NCBI GenBank assembly: GCA_947567585.1
Contig: CANONE010000001.1
Coordinates: forward strand, 1 to 40,910
DNA: 40,910 nt
DNA from: an uncultured Clostridia bacterium
GTDB taxonomy: Bacteria; Bacillota; Clostridia; Oscillospirales; Acutalibacteraceae
Reading direction: 5' to 3'
Part shown: in pieces, positions 7,453 to 15,162 of the stretch
How the letters are laid out: each line of letters starts with the position of its first letter
How positions within the stretch are numbered: the stretch's first letter is position 1
The notes under the pieces: model-generated
Databases searched by the model: none
Told to the model about the DNA's origin: nothing
What the model saw: only the letters and a program-made list of their open reading frames with translations
Program-made: the position numbers and the translations under genes

Positions 7453-8112
7453 TTATGTGGGCGCGGGCGTAGGCTTGTTGATGGTCCAGGCTAGGGTCCA
7501 GGGGTCTAAGGGTGGGAAGCCTTGGGTTAGGGCGGTCAGTTCGGTTTCGCATAGGGCCAAGGCGGACTGTATGTATTCCTCCGCCATTTCCCGGGAAAAC
7601 AGGGTGGTTTCTCCCTCTGCCTTTCTGTTAAAGTCCCCCTCTAATTCTGCCAGCAGCCCTTGGGCATTTAACCGGAACTGGCGGCATACCGCCGCGTCCT
7701 CTATGCCCGCGGGGAGCATGGCTAGGCAGGGCAGCCGGTACTTTTTAATGATAGTCCCGTTTAAAATGGAGTAGTCCTGGTAGAGCCTGTCCAATTGCTG
7801 GGGCATATAGCGGCGCAGGTCATACTTGCCATAGAGCAGCCGCCGGTATGCAATATCTTGCACCAAGTGGAGATAATACCCTAAATAAAGTCCTTCCTCC
7901 GCCAGCTTTTTTCCATACAGGCCGCGAAATTCCTCCAGGTCATAGGTTCTCTTGTCCCCTCGGGTAGAGACAAAATGGCTGGCCCTGGCGTTTTCGCGGG
8001 GTCTGGGGGCGTCCGGCAGCAGCGCGCCCAGTAAAAACGCCTGGGGATCTTTAAAGCGCCGTCTGGCCGTCAAGGCATGGGCAACGGCCAGGTGCATCAC
8101 ACGGGAAGCCAT
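7453..8112 (-). CDS. Zinc-dependent phospholipase C-like (S1/P1-nuclease fold) protein
   Basis: 219 aa. The N-terminal half carries the pattern of the zinc-dependent phospholipase C superfamily: MHLAVAHALT, FLLGALLPDAP, an HF near 66 and LGYYLHLVQD, giving His/Asp ligands spread over helices. No signal peptide, so it should stay in the cytoplasm, unlike secreted phospholipases. Its actual substrate is unknown. The ATG lies 9 bp after pyrF and 110 bp before pyrK, inside the pyrimidine operon, where it has no known role. A second family member lies at 34856-35728. Confidence 0.65.
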   Translation of the reverse strand: MASRVMHLAVAHALTARRRFKDPQAFLLGALLPDAPRPRENARASHFVSTRGDKRTYDLEEFRGLYGKKLAEEGLYLGYYLHLVQDIAYRRLLYGKYDLRRYMPQQLDRLYQDYSILNGTIIKKYRLPCLAMLPAGIEDAAVCRQFRLNAQGLLAELEGDFNRKAEGETTLFSREMAEEYIQSALALCETELTALTQGFPPLDPWTLAWTINKPTPAPT

Positions 8113-8121
8113 GCCGGCCCC

Positions 8122-9063
8122 TTACGCCGGCAGGCTGATGCCGCCCAGCTCCGCCATGATCTCGTCCCGCATGCGGACAGCCTCCCGGCGGGCGGCCCCG
8201 GCGAAATCCGCAGGGTCGCAGCCCTCCTTCTGCCAAGCGCACATAATGGCCCGGGAGGAATTGACAATAGCGCCCAGCCCGTGCTTGTCAAAGCCCATGG
8301 CCACGTCCTTGGCCGCGCCGCCCTGGGCCCCGTAGCCGGGAACCAGGAAGAAGGTATCCGGCAAAGCCTTACGCAGCTCCCGGAGCTGCTTGGGGTAGGT
8401 GGCCCCTACCACGGCCCCTACGCCGCTGTAGCCGTATTTTCCCGGAAGCTTCTGCCCCCATTTTTGGCACATATTGCCCATGGCCCGGTATAGGGGCTCG
8501 TACATAGCGTGAAGCATCTGGTCCTGGAACTCCCCCGCAGAGGGGTTGGAGGTCTTGGCCAACACAAAGATCCCCTTGTCCTTGGCCGCGCACACGCCCA
8601 ACAGCGGGTCGATGCCGTCGGTGCCCAGGTAGCCGTTGACAGTGAGGGCGTCCGCGCCAAAGGCTTCAAAGGTTTCCCCTTCCACGTCGGTGGCGCCCAG
8701 ATGGGCGGCGGCATATGCCTGCATGGTAGCGCCAATGTCGTTGCGCTTGCCGTCGGTGATGACGAAAAGCCCTTTCTCCTTGGCGTAGGCGATGGTCTCT
8801 GTTAAGGCCCGTACGCCTTGCCAGCCGTACAGCTCATAATAGGCCGCCTGGGGCTTCACAGCCGGAACAATGTCCCGCAGCCCGTCAATCAGCCCCTTAT
8901 TGAAGGCCAAAAGCGCCTGGGCCGCCCCCTCTAAATTCCTGCCGTACTTCTCAAAGCACTCCTCCTTGATATAGCCGGGGATGTAGTCCAGCTTGGGGTC
9001 CAGCCCCGCCACAGTGGGATTCTGCCTTTTCATGATATTTTCCAACAAGCGGTCCATTGACAT
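8122..9063 (-). CDS. pyrF: Orotidine 5'-phosphate decarboxylase, type 2
   Basis: 313 aa, the longer class typical of actinobacteria and some Clostridia. VAGLDPKLDYIPGY near the N terminus, active-site DGKRNDIG (104-111), the NGYLGTDGIDPLL segment and VVGATYP/VPGYGAQGG phosphate-binding loops. It makes UMP from OMP. GAGGAGG precedes the ATG by 8 nt (a second ATG is two codons in). It follows pyrC after about 50 bp, and the PLC-like gene begins 9 bp downstream. Confidence 0.95.
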   Translation of the reverse strand: MSMDRLLENIMKRQNPTVAGLDPKLDYIPGYIKEECFEKYGRNLEGAAQALLAFNKGLIDGLRDIVPAVKPQAAYYELYGWQGVRALTETIAYAKEKGLFVITDGKRNDIGATMQAYAAAHLGATDVEGETFEAFGADALTVNGYLGTDGIDPLLGVCAAKDKGIFVLAKTSNPSAGEFQDQMLHAMYEPLYRAMGNMCQKWGQKLPGKYGYSGVGAVVGATYPKQLRELRKALPDTFFLVPGYGAQGGAAKDVAMGFDKHGLGAIVNSSRAIMCAWQKEGCDPADFAGAARREAVRMRDEIMAELGGISLPA

Positions 9064-9115
9064 AGGTGGTTCCTCCTCTATATTCCAGTTATATATATAT
9101 TTGTGTGTGCGGTTC

Positions 9116-10372
9116 TCACGTCAATTGGTAGACCTTGCGTCCCCTGGAAAAGGTCATTACGACTCTTCCTGTCAGCTCCATGCCCTTAAAGGGGGTATTT
9201 CTGCTCTTCCCGTGAAGCTTCTCCGGGTCTACCCTCCACTTCATGTCCGGGTCAAAGAGCAGGATATCCGCCGGAGCGCCCGGAGCCAGGGTCCCGCCGG
9301 GAATGCCTAAGATCCTGGCCGGAGCCGCGCTCATCTTTTGGATCACCTTGCCCAGAGCCGTCCGCCCCCTTAAAGCCGTTAGGACAGCGGCTAAGGAGGT
9401 CTCCATACCAATGGAGCCGTTGGGCGCGGTGATGAAATCCGCCTTTTCCTCAGGCGTGTGGGGCGCGTGGTCTGTAGAAATGGCGTCCAGGGTTCCGTCC
9501 AGCAGGCCCTCCATTAAGGCTTCCCGGTCGGATTCGTCTCCCAGAGGCGGGTTCATGCGGTAGTCCGCGTCCATGCTCTCCAGGGCTTGATCCGTAAGCA
9601 GGAGATAGTGGGGGCAGGTCTCGGCGGTGACCTTCACACCCCGGGCCTTGGCGTCCCGAATCAGCGCCACGGAGCCGCGGGTGCTTACATGGCAGATATG
9701 TACCGCCGCGCCTAAGCTGGCCGCCGCCGCGATTTCCCGGGCCACGCCGCAATCCTCCGCAGCCCGGGGCACGCCCTTTATCCCCAGCCGCCGGGAAACC
9801 TCCCCCTGGTTCATCAGCCCGCCGGCGGCCAAGTCTACGTCCTCGCAGTGCGCGGCCACCGGCACGCCCAGGGCCCAGGCTCTTTCCAGCGCCTCCAGCA
9901 GACAGCCGCTTCTGCCCACTGGCTTGCCGTCATCGCTAAAGGCGATGGCTCCCGCCGCTTTCAGGGCAGGGAAATCTGTAAGAGCTTGCCCCTTCATACC
10001 CTGGGTGACGCAGGCCGCTGTATACACCGTGGCATCCGCGCCGCTGGCTTTTTCTAAAAGCGCCCGGACCAGCTCCGGCGAATCCATGGCCGGGGTTGTG
10101 TTGGGCATAGCCAACAGACTGGTCACACCGCCTGCTGCGGCGGCCCGGCACGCTGTGAACACATCTTCCTTATGGGTCTGTCCTGGGTCCCGAAGATGGA
10201 CATGCATGTCCACAAGACCGGGGGCGGCGGCCAGACCCCCGCCGTCAATCACCTGGTCCGGCGCTCCGGAAAGCTTGTCCACCATCCGGCCATCCTCCCA
10301 AAACAATTCTCCCGGGCCGTCCAGCCGCCGGACAGGGTCTATTAGTCTGACATTCTTGAGATGATATCGCAT
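9116..10372 (-). CDS. pyrC: Dihydroorotase
   Basis: 418 aa. Amidohydrolase with metal ligands His57 and His59 (DMHVHLRDPGQ), AHCED, HICHVST and the catalytic-site STDHAPHTPEEK. It closes carbamoyl-aspartate to dihydroorotate. The ATG at 10372 is chosen because AGGAAGG lies 9 nt upstream; a TTG at 10381 in the same frame abuts that site. It is the first structural gene after the leader/attenuator. Confidence 0.95.
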   Translation of the reverse strand: MRYHLKNVRLIDPVRRLDGPGELFWEDGRMVDKLSGAPDQVIDGGGLAAAPGLVDMHVHLRDPGQTHKEDVFTACRAAAAGGVTSLLAMPNTTPAMDSPELVRALLEKASGADATVYTAACVTQGMKGQALTDFPALKAAGAIAFSDDGKPVGRSGCLLEALERAWALGVPVAAHCEDVDLAAGGLMNQGEVSRRLGIKGVPRAAEDCGVAREIAAAASLGAAVHICHVSTRGSVALIRDAKARGVKVTAETCPHYLLLTDQALESMDADYRMNPPLGDESDREALMEGLLDGTLDAISTDHAPHTPEEKADFITAPNGSIGMETSLAAVLTALRGRTALGKVIQKMSAAPARILGIPGGTLAPGAPADILLFDPDMKWRVDPEKLHGKSRNTPFKGMELTGRVVMTFSRGRKVYQLT

Positions 10373-10411
10373 ATTCCACAACCTTCCTCATAGGGTCCCC
10401 GCTTTTTATAC

Positions 10412-10444
10412 AAAAACAGCCCCGCTCATTTCTGAGCCGGAGCT
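10412..10444 (-). terminator. Attenuator terminator ahead of pyrC
   Basis: Read on this strand, AGCTCCGGCTCA pairs with TGAGCGGGGCT (one G bulge, one G-U) around a GAAA tetraloop, and T5 follows directly (10416-10412). It lies between the promoter and pyrC, and the leader ORF stop codon (10428-10426) is the first triplet of the 3' arm. Confidence 0.8.
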
Positions 10445-10569
10445 GCGCCGCCGCTTCTGCCTTTAGTAAAAAATCCGGATAAAACCCGAAAAAATACGGG
10501 AAGTAGACAAAAGAAAAAGCCGCCCCAGACGCCGCGCCCTGCCTGCCATCCAGCCGCCCACACTCCCAT
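10426..10569 (-). CDS. 47-aa Phe-rich leader peptide of the pyr operon (pyrL-like)
   Basis: The ATG at 10569 lies 8 nt after a purine-rich AAGGGGGAG and about 27 nt after the predicted transcription start. The peptide contains GGFFFCLLPVFF and SGFF; these codons are U-runs in the RNA (TTTTTCTTTT, TATTTTTT, ATTTTTT). It ends in TGA inside the terminator hairpin. In E. coli, pyrL works this way: at low UTP, polymerase pauses in U-runs, the ribosome catches up and blocks the hairpin. No PyrR-type binding loop was found in the leader. Function is inferred from layout; translation is unproven. Confidence 0.55.
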   Translation of the reverse strand: MGVWAAGWQAGRGVWGGFFFCLLPVFFRVLSGFFTKGRSGGAAPAQK

Positions 10570-10602
10570 GCCTGCTACTCCCCCTTCTCTTTCGCTTTTT
10601 GT

Positions 10603-10631
10603 ATCTTACCATATGTCCCCGGTTTTTGCAA
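10603..10631 (-). promoter_or_regulatory. Promoter of the pyrimidine operon
   Basis: TTGCAA (10631-10626), 17-bp spacer, TAAGAT (10608-10603) with an extended -10 TGG. It predicts an RNA starting near 10596 with a leader of about 225 nt before pyrC. Confidence 0.6.
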
Positions 10632-10697
10632 GAGCTTTTTATCGCCGCGCCAGGGCCCTGCCAAAAGGCAAGGCTTAGAGGAACGTATTGTAACGCC

Positions 10698-10726
10698 TTG
10701 ACATGGTCCGCCCCATGCGGTACGAT
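10698..10726 (+). promoter_or_regulatory. Promoter of the response regulator gene
   Basis: A perfect TTGACA (10698-10703), 17-bp spacer and TACGAT (10721-10726). It is divergent from the pyr promoter about 65 bp away. Confidence 0.75.
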
Positions 10727-10745
10727 ATATGTAGGAGGCGGTATT

Positions 10746-10820
10746 GTGACAGTGGAGATAAATGGCTATCTGGAAAAGCGCATCGGTATCCGTGGCCTTT
10801 GCCCGCCGCGGAACGGGTAA
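10746..10820 (+). CDS. 24-aa ORF upstream of the response regulator
   Basis: A GTG start at 10746 has AGGAGG 7 nt upstream (10733-10738). The ORF ends TAA at 10818-10820, immediately before the GGAGG of the next gene. The peptide begins VTVEINGYLEKRIGIRGL. It sits exactly between promoter and regulator start, so it may be a leader peptide coupling translation, or a small protein. No similarity recognised. Confidence 0.45.
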   Translation: MTVEINGYLEKRIGIRGLCPPRNG

Positions 10821-10832
10821 GGAGGAGCTGCC

Positions 10833-11507
10833 TTGGACACCATACTTGTTATTGACGATGATTTGCATATCGGAAACCTCCTGGAGGAGATCCTCACCCG
10901 GGCGGGCTACCGGGTGACCCGGGCCTACTCCGGGACGGAAGCCCTGCTGTTGCTAAACGGCGGCCTGCCGGACCTGGTGCTTTTGGATCTTATGCTCCCC
11001 GGCCTCTCCGGGGAAGAGCTTTTGCCAAAAATCGAGGGCATCCCCGTGATTGTGGTCAGCGCTAAAGCGGGAATTGACAACAAGGTGGAACTTTTGATGG
11101 GAGGAGCCGCGGACTACATCACCAAGCCCTTTGACACCCGGGAGCTGTTGGCCCGGGTAGCGGCGCGGCTGCGGGAGGCTTCCTGCGGGGAGGGGGGCCG
11201 GCGGGAGAGAAACCAGCTGCGCTATCAGGGGTTTACCCTGCACACGGATACCCACAGCGTCTTTTTGGGCGGCCAGGAAATCCGGCTGACCCCTACGGAA
11301 TACGCCATCCTCCACCAGCTGATGCGCAATCCCCGGCAGGTGGTGACCAAGTCCCAGCTGCTGGACAACCTGGCGGAGGACACCCCGGACTGCACGGAAA
11401 GCTCCCTTAAAACCCACATCAGCAACCTGCGCCGGAAGCTGCGAAGCGCCGGAGATGAGGAATACATCGAGGCTGTGTGGGGCATCGGCTTTAAGATGCG
11501 GTCTTAG
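10833..11507 (+). CDS. OmpR/PhoB-family response regulator
   Basis: 224 aa. Receiver domain (1-112) with acidic Asp8-Asp10, phospho-acceptor Asp52 (VLLDLMLPG), Ser76 and Lys98 (ITKPF). The C-terminal winged-helix DNA-binding domain (about 125-224) carries LTPTEYAILHQL and TVKTHISNLRRKL-like SSLKTHISNLRRKL, ending in VWGIGFKM. The start is TTG with GGAGG 7 nt upstream. It likely pairs with the histidine kinase at 13620 and binds the TCTTAAC repeats ahead of the ABC operon. Confidence 0.93.
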   Translation: MDTILVIDDDLHIGNLLEEILTRAGYRVTRAYSGTEALLLLNGGLPDLVLLDLMLPGLSGEELLPKIEGIPVIVVSAKAGIDNKVELLMGGAADYITKPFDTRELLARVAARLREASCGEGGRRERNQLRYQGFTLHTDTHSVFLGGQEIRLTPTEYAILHQLMRNPRQVVTKSQLLDNLAEDTPDCTESSLKTHISNLRRKLRSAGDEEYIEAVWGIGFKMRS

Positions 11508-11663
11508 GAGCTGTGCCAATAGCCCCGGCACGCATCTTTGCGGCCAAAACCGCCGTTGACATCGTTAATAAGGCTTGAAATGCATCCAGTATTCCTGCGC
11601 TTTTTTGCCTGGCCAACAATGATTTTGTCTCGCGAACCTGCGCGCTTCGTCTAATGGTACGCT

Positions 11664-11705
11664 TCTTAACTAAATCTTAACTCTTTTCTTTACCGGTTTC
11701 TTAAC
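11664..11705 (+). promoter_or_regulatory. Phased TCTTAAC direct repeats, likely response-regulator operator
   Basis: TCTTAAC occurs at 11664-11670, 11675-11681 and 11699-11705. The first two are 11 bp apart, one helical turn, as for half-sites of PhoB/PhoP-type regulators. They lie 45-86 bp before the ABC ATPase start. No good -35/-10 pair was seen, consistent with an activated promoter. The rest of the 242-bp gap shows no gene. Confidence 0.55.
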
Positions 11706-11749
11706 CTTTGGGGCGTATCCTTTTTTCATCAACTCAAGGAGGTATCCCA

Positions 11750-12676
11750 ATGGAATATGTACTGCAAACCCAGGCCCTGGGCAAGAGCTACCGGAAGTTC
11801 ACGGCGCTGGAAAACCTGACCATGTCTGTGCCCAAAGGGGCCATTTACGGCCTGGTGGGCAAAAACGGCGCGGGAAAGACCACCCTGCTGCGGCTTATCT
11901 GCGGGCTTCAGACGCCCACCTACGGTACCTACAGCCTATATGGGCGCAACAACCAGGAGCCGGGGATTATCAAGGCCCGGCGGCGCATGGGGGCTGTGGT
12001 AGAGACCCCTTCCATCTGTCTGGACATGAGCGCGGAAAATAACCTCCGGCAGCAGTGCCGGGTGCTGGGGCTGCCGGACTTCTCCTGCGTCCCGGAGCTT
12101 TTGGAACTGGTGGGTCTGGAGGGGACCGGCAAGAAAAAGGCCAAGAATTTCTCTTTGGGCATGCGCCAGCGGCTGGGCATTGCCGTGGCCCTGTGCGGCG
12201 GACCGGACTTTTTGGTGCTGGACGAGCCCGTCAACGGCCTGGACCCCCAGGGCATTGTGGAAATTCGGGAGCTGATCTTAAAGCTCAACCGGGAGCGGGA
12301 CATCACGGTGCTGATTTCCAGCCATATTTTGGAGGAGCTCCACAAGCTGGCCACCCACTACGGCTTTATTGATTCCGGCAGAATGCTGCGGCAGGTCAGC
12401 GCCGAAGAGCTGGAAGCCACCTGCCGCAAGTGCGTGCGGGCGGACGTCTCCGACACCCAGGCGGCGGCGCTGGCCCTGGATGGGCTGGGGGTAGATTATA
12501 AGATTCTGGAGGGCAAGCAGGTGGACGTTTTCGACGTGGTGAACACCGGCAAGCTGGTGCAGGCTCTCAGCGATGCGGGCTGCGAGGTCTATTCGGTGCA
12601 GAACCACGACGAGAGCCTGGAAAGCTATTTCTTAAGCCTTGTGGGCGCGGGGAAGGGAGGCGAGGGCCATGCGTAA
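11750..12676 (+). CDS. ABC transporter ATP-binding protein, BcrA-type
   Basis: 308 aa. Walker A GKNGAGKT (38-45), Q-loop region near 85, signature FSLGMRQR (134-141), Walker B FLVLDEP (154-160), H-loop SSHILEEL, plus a C-terminal extension of about 90 residues as in BcrA-like exporters. The ATG at 11750 has AAGGAGG upstream. It pairs with the permease that overlaps it by 8 bp. BcrAB-type exporters beside a two-component system usually give self-protection or resistance to cell-wall-active peptides; the substrate here is unknown. Confidence 0.92.
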   Translation: MEYVLQTQALGKSYRKFTALENLTMSVPKGAIYGLVGKNGAGKTTLLRLICGLQTPTYGTYSLYGRNNQEPGIIKARRRMGAVVETPSICLDMSAENNLRQQCRVLGLPDFSCVPELLELVGLEGTGKKKAKNFSLGMRQRLGIAVALCGGPDFLVLDEPVNGLDPQGIVEIRELILKLNRERDITVLISSHILEELHKLATHYGFIDSGRMLRQVSAEELEATCRKCVRADVSDTQAAALALDGLGVDYKILEGKQVDVFDVVNTGKLVQALSDAGCEVYSVQNHDESLESYFLSLVGAGKGGEGHA

Positions 12677-13601
12677 GCTGCTTGCCGCCAACTTTTACGC
12701 CATGTCCCGCTCCCTTCGTTTCTGGCTGGGAGTCTTTATGATGGCCGCCACGGCCGTTTACGCTGGAGTAGACGCCCGGAAAATGCTGGACATGAATGTG
12801 AACAATGCCATCGACGCCAACGCGCTGCTGTTTGTGCCGCTGCTGTTTCTGGTGCTGCCCGCTTTGGGAGCGCTGTTTATCAATACGGACTACCACGATG
12901 GCACCATCCGGAACAAAATCACCGTAGGCCGCAGCCGGACGGCGGTGTATCTTGCCAACCTGATTTCCGTCTACCTCAGCGGACTGTTCTATATGGCTGT
13001 TTATACCGTTATTTTCCTGCCCTTGTCCATGGCGCTGGGCTGCGGCCTTTCAGACCCAAGGGCCTATGCCGCAAAGCTGGCGCTGCTGATGCTGGTCTTT
13101 CTTTCGCTGGCGGCAGTCGCCGTGCTGCTGGCCTCGCTGATTGCCTCCCGGTCCGTGCTGGTGGTATGCGCCTTTCTGGCCTTTACGCTGATGTTTGGCT
13201 CAGCCGCTCTCAATGTGATGCTGGAAGAGCCCCAAATGATCGATGATTTTGACGGCGTGATGATGACCACCGAGACAAACAACGACGGGCGGGTGATTAT
13301 GCAGTATACAGATTCCCAGGGCAACCCCATTTCCCCCGAAGACATGAAAACCATTCCCAACCCCCGCTACATCCCCCAGCCCTGGCGCGGGGTGCTGCGC
13401 ACGGTCAACGACGTCCAGCCGGGGGGCCAGATGTGGGAGATCCTGCAAAACGGTCACACGGACTACACGGGTTCTGGCAGCGAGCGCCTGGAGATTACCG
13501 TACAGACCCCCTACTGGCTCATAGCTCTCTACGCCCTGGCGGTTACGCTGGTATCCACAGCGGCCGGACTGGCGCTCTTTTCCCGTAAAGACATAAAATA
13601 A
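12669..13601 (+). CDS. ABC transporter permease, ABC-2/BcrB type
   Basis: 310 aa with about six membrane segments: one near residues 16-34, a cluster from 55 to about 190, and one at the end (WLIALYALAVTLVSTAAGLALF). A large extracytoplasmic loop lies between about 190 and 285. The ATG at 12669 overlaps the ATPase stop by 8 bp and has GGGAGG upstream. It is the membrane half of the transporter. Confidence 0.88.
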   Translation: MRKLLAANFYAMSRSLRFWLGVFMMAATAVYAGVDARKMLDMNVNNAIDANALLFVPLLFLVLPALGALFINTDYHDGTIRNKITVGRSRTAVYLANLISVYLSGLFYMAVYTVIFLPLSMALGCGLSDPRAYAAKLALLMLVFLSLAAVAVLLASLIASRSVLVVCAFLAFTLMFGSAALNVMLEEPQMIDDFDGVMMTTETNNDGRVIMQYTDSQGNPISPEDMKTIPNPRYIPQPWRGVLRTVNDVQPGGQMWEILQNGHTDYTGSGSERLEITVQTPYWLIALYALAVTLVSTAAGLALFSRKDIK

Positions 13602-13619
13602 CAGAAGCGAGGAATAAAA

Positions 13620-14507
13620 ATGGAGTTCTTGTGGGTTCTGCTGGGGCTGGCGGCAGCGGTGATTGGGCTGCTGGCGGCGAAGATTTTCCTCATGCGCAAA
13701 GCGGCCGGGGAAATCGCCCGGGGCTTTGCCGAGAAGCTGCGTACCGACACCAACACGCTTATTGACATTTCCACCCGGGACCGGGCCATGCGGGACCTGG
13801 CTTCCGGCGTCAATGAGGAGCTCCGCCGCCTGCAGGTCCTGCGCCGCCGCTACCGCCAGGGGGATCTGGAACTGAAAGCCGCCGTCACCAACATTTCCCA
13901 CGACCTGCGCACGCCCCTCACGGCCATCTGCGGCTACCTGGAACTGCTGGAGGGCGAGGACAAGTCCCCTCAGGCGGCGGAATACCTGGAGATCATCCAG
14001 GGCCGGGCCTTGCTGCTGCGGCAGCTGACCGAGGAATTGTTCCGCTACTGCGTGGTGCTCAGCGACCCTGACGGGCTTACTGCGGAGCCCGTCAGCCTGA
14101 ACGCGGCGCTGGAAAACTCTCTGGCGGCCTTTTACGCGGAGCTTACGGAGCGGGGGATTCAGCCGCAGGTCCGTATGCCCCCGGAAAAGGTGGTGCGGCG
14201 GCTGGACCGCGCCGCCCTTTCCCGGGTATTCTCCAATCTTCTTAGCAATGCCGTTAAATACAGCGACGGCGATTTGGAGGTGACCCTGACTCCCCGCGGG
14301 GCGGTGGTTTTCGCCAATTCCAGCCGGAGCCTCAGCAGCGTGGAGGTGCAAAAGCTCTTTGACCGCTTCTACACGGTGGAGGCGGCCCGGAAGTCCACGG
14401 GTCTGGGGCTGTCCATTGCCAGGGCGCTGACGGAACGCATGGGAGGCGAGCTGACGGCGGACTATATCTCCGGCAAGCTGGTGATTACGGCGGTGTTTTT
14501 GGCTTGA
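13620..14507 (+). CDS. Sensor histidine kinase with minimal input region
   Basis: 295 aa. A single N-terminal membrane helix (about 4-25), then a coiled linker with no extracellular sensor. The dimerisation domain has phospho-acceptor His94 (NISHDLRTPL) and the ATPase domain has the N box (FSNLLSNAVKYS) and G box (STGLGLSIA). Kinases this short in transporter operons often rely on the ABC exporter to sense the ligand. It is 18 bp after the permease with GAGG before the ATG. Confidence 0.92.
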   Translation: MEFLWVLLGLAAAVIGLLAAKIFLMRKAAGEIARGFAEKLRTDTNTLIDISTRDRAMRDLASGVNEELRRLQVLRRRYRQGDLELKAAVTNISHDLRTPLTAICGYLELLEGEDKSPQAAEYLEIIQGRALLLRQLTEELFRYCVVLSDPDGLTAEPVSLNAALENSLAAFYAELTERGIQPQVRMPPEKVVRRLDRAALSRVFSNLLSNAVKYSDGDLEVTLTPRGAVVFANSSRSLSSVEVQKLFDRFYTVEAARKSTGLGLSIARALTERMGGELTADYISGKLVITAVFLA

Positions 14508-14519
14508 GGGAAAAGTCAC

Positions 14520-14575
14520 GGGGCTCTGCCCCCCCACCCTGCAAACCTTTTGTAATAGTTTCAATCAAAACTTTT
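14520..14575 (+). repeat. Dispersed two-hairpin intergenic repeat, copy B
   Basis: A GGGGC-tct-GCCCC hairpin (14520-14532), then GCAAACCTTTTG...CAATCAAAACTTTT, the same order as the other copies but the second stem is degenerate. It lies just after the histidine kinase stop. Confidence 0.4.
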
Positions 14576-14642
14576 CCTCCGCATTTTTCGAAGTTGAACA
14601 GGCAGCTTGCGGGGGGAGCAGGGGGCTGCCGCTTGTCTTTAT

Positions 14643-14684
14643 AGACGGTCTGGGCGCTGGTTTGCGCTGGGGCCGTCTTTTTTT
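14643..14684 (+). terminator. Intrinsic terminator after the kinase operon
   Basis: AGACGG (14643-14648) pairs with CCGTCT (14673-14678), with an inner GCGC/GCGC pair, followed by a T-run to 14684. Confidence 0.6.
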
Positions 14685-14692
14685 GGCGGTAC

Positions 14693-14721
14693 TTGCAAAG
14701 GACGAGATTCTTTGCTATAAT
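14693..14721 (+). promoter_or_regulatory. Promoter of the sigma-like gene
   Basis: TTGCAA (14693-14698), 17-bp spacer, perfect TATAAT (14716-14721) with extended -10 TGC. Confidence 0.7.
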
Positions 14722-14761
14722 ATAAATAGAACAAAATTTCGATTCAGGAGGGGAAAACGAG

Positions 14762-15064
14762 ATGAGGCTAAAGATGTTGAGCTTGGACCTGGCCCAGGGC
14801 TTTATTGGGAACGGCGGGCGGCCTTCCGCTACGAACCAGAGGGAATTGGCGCAAATGCGGGGCTATTTGGAGCTGGGCCTGCGCACCCAGCTGACAGCGC
14901 GCCAGCAGGAGTGCGTCCGCCTCTACTACTACGAGGGCCTTACCCTGGAACAGACCGGAGAGCGTATGGGCATCTGCGAGTCAGCGGCATGCAAGCACAT
15001 AAAAAAGGCCCGGGAACGCCTCCGGACCTTCTTAGAAACCGCGCAACAACTAGGGCTCGTTTGA
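14762..15064 (+). CDS. Sigma-70 region 4-like helix-turn-helix protein
   Basis: 100 aa. Residues about 40-95 resemble region 4 of extracytoplasmic-type sigma factors: LTARQQECVRLYYYEGLTL then EQTGERMGICESAACKHIKKARERL. There is no region 2, so it is unlikely to direct transcription alone; such short proteins can be co-regulators or phage-type activators. AGGAGGGG is centred about 12 nt before the ATG. Function unknown. Confidence 0.7.
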   Translation: MRLKMLSLDLAQGFIGNGGRPSATNQRELAQMRGYLELGLRTQLTARQQECVRLYYYEGLTLEQTGERMGICESAACKHIKKARERLRTFLETAQQLGLV

Positions 15065-15162
15065 AAAAATCAAAAACGCCGTCTTTTTGCCCGCAAACTT
15101 CCTGTACAAACCGGCCAAACCCGGCGCAAAAGCTTTCACCGCCTAGCCTCCCAGGTCTCCCT

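Noticed and set aside
10373..10600. PyrR-binding anti-antiterminator in the pyr leader
   Set aside because: No sequence resembling the conserved PyrR loop was found, while a leader ORF and U-runs fit a different mechanism.
13200..14564. 454-codon minus-strand frame
   Set aside because: Antisense of the permease and histidine kinase; no start signals.
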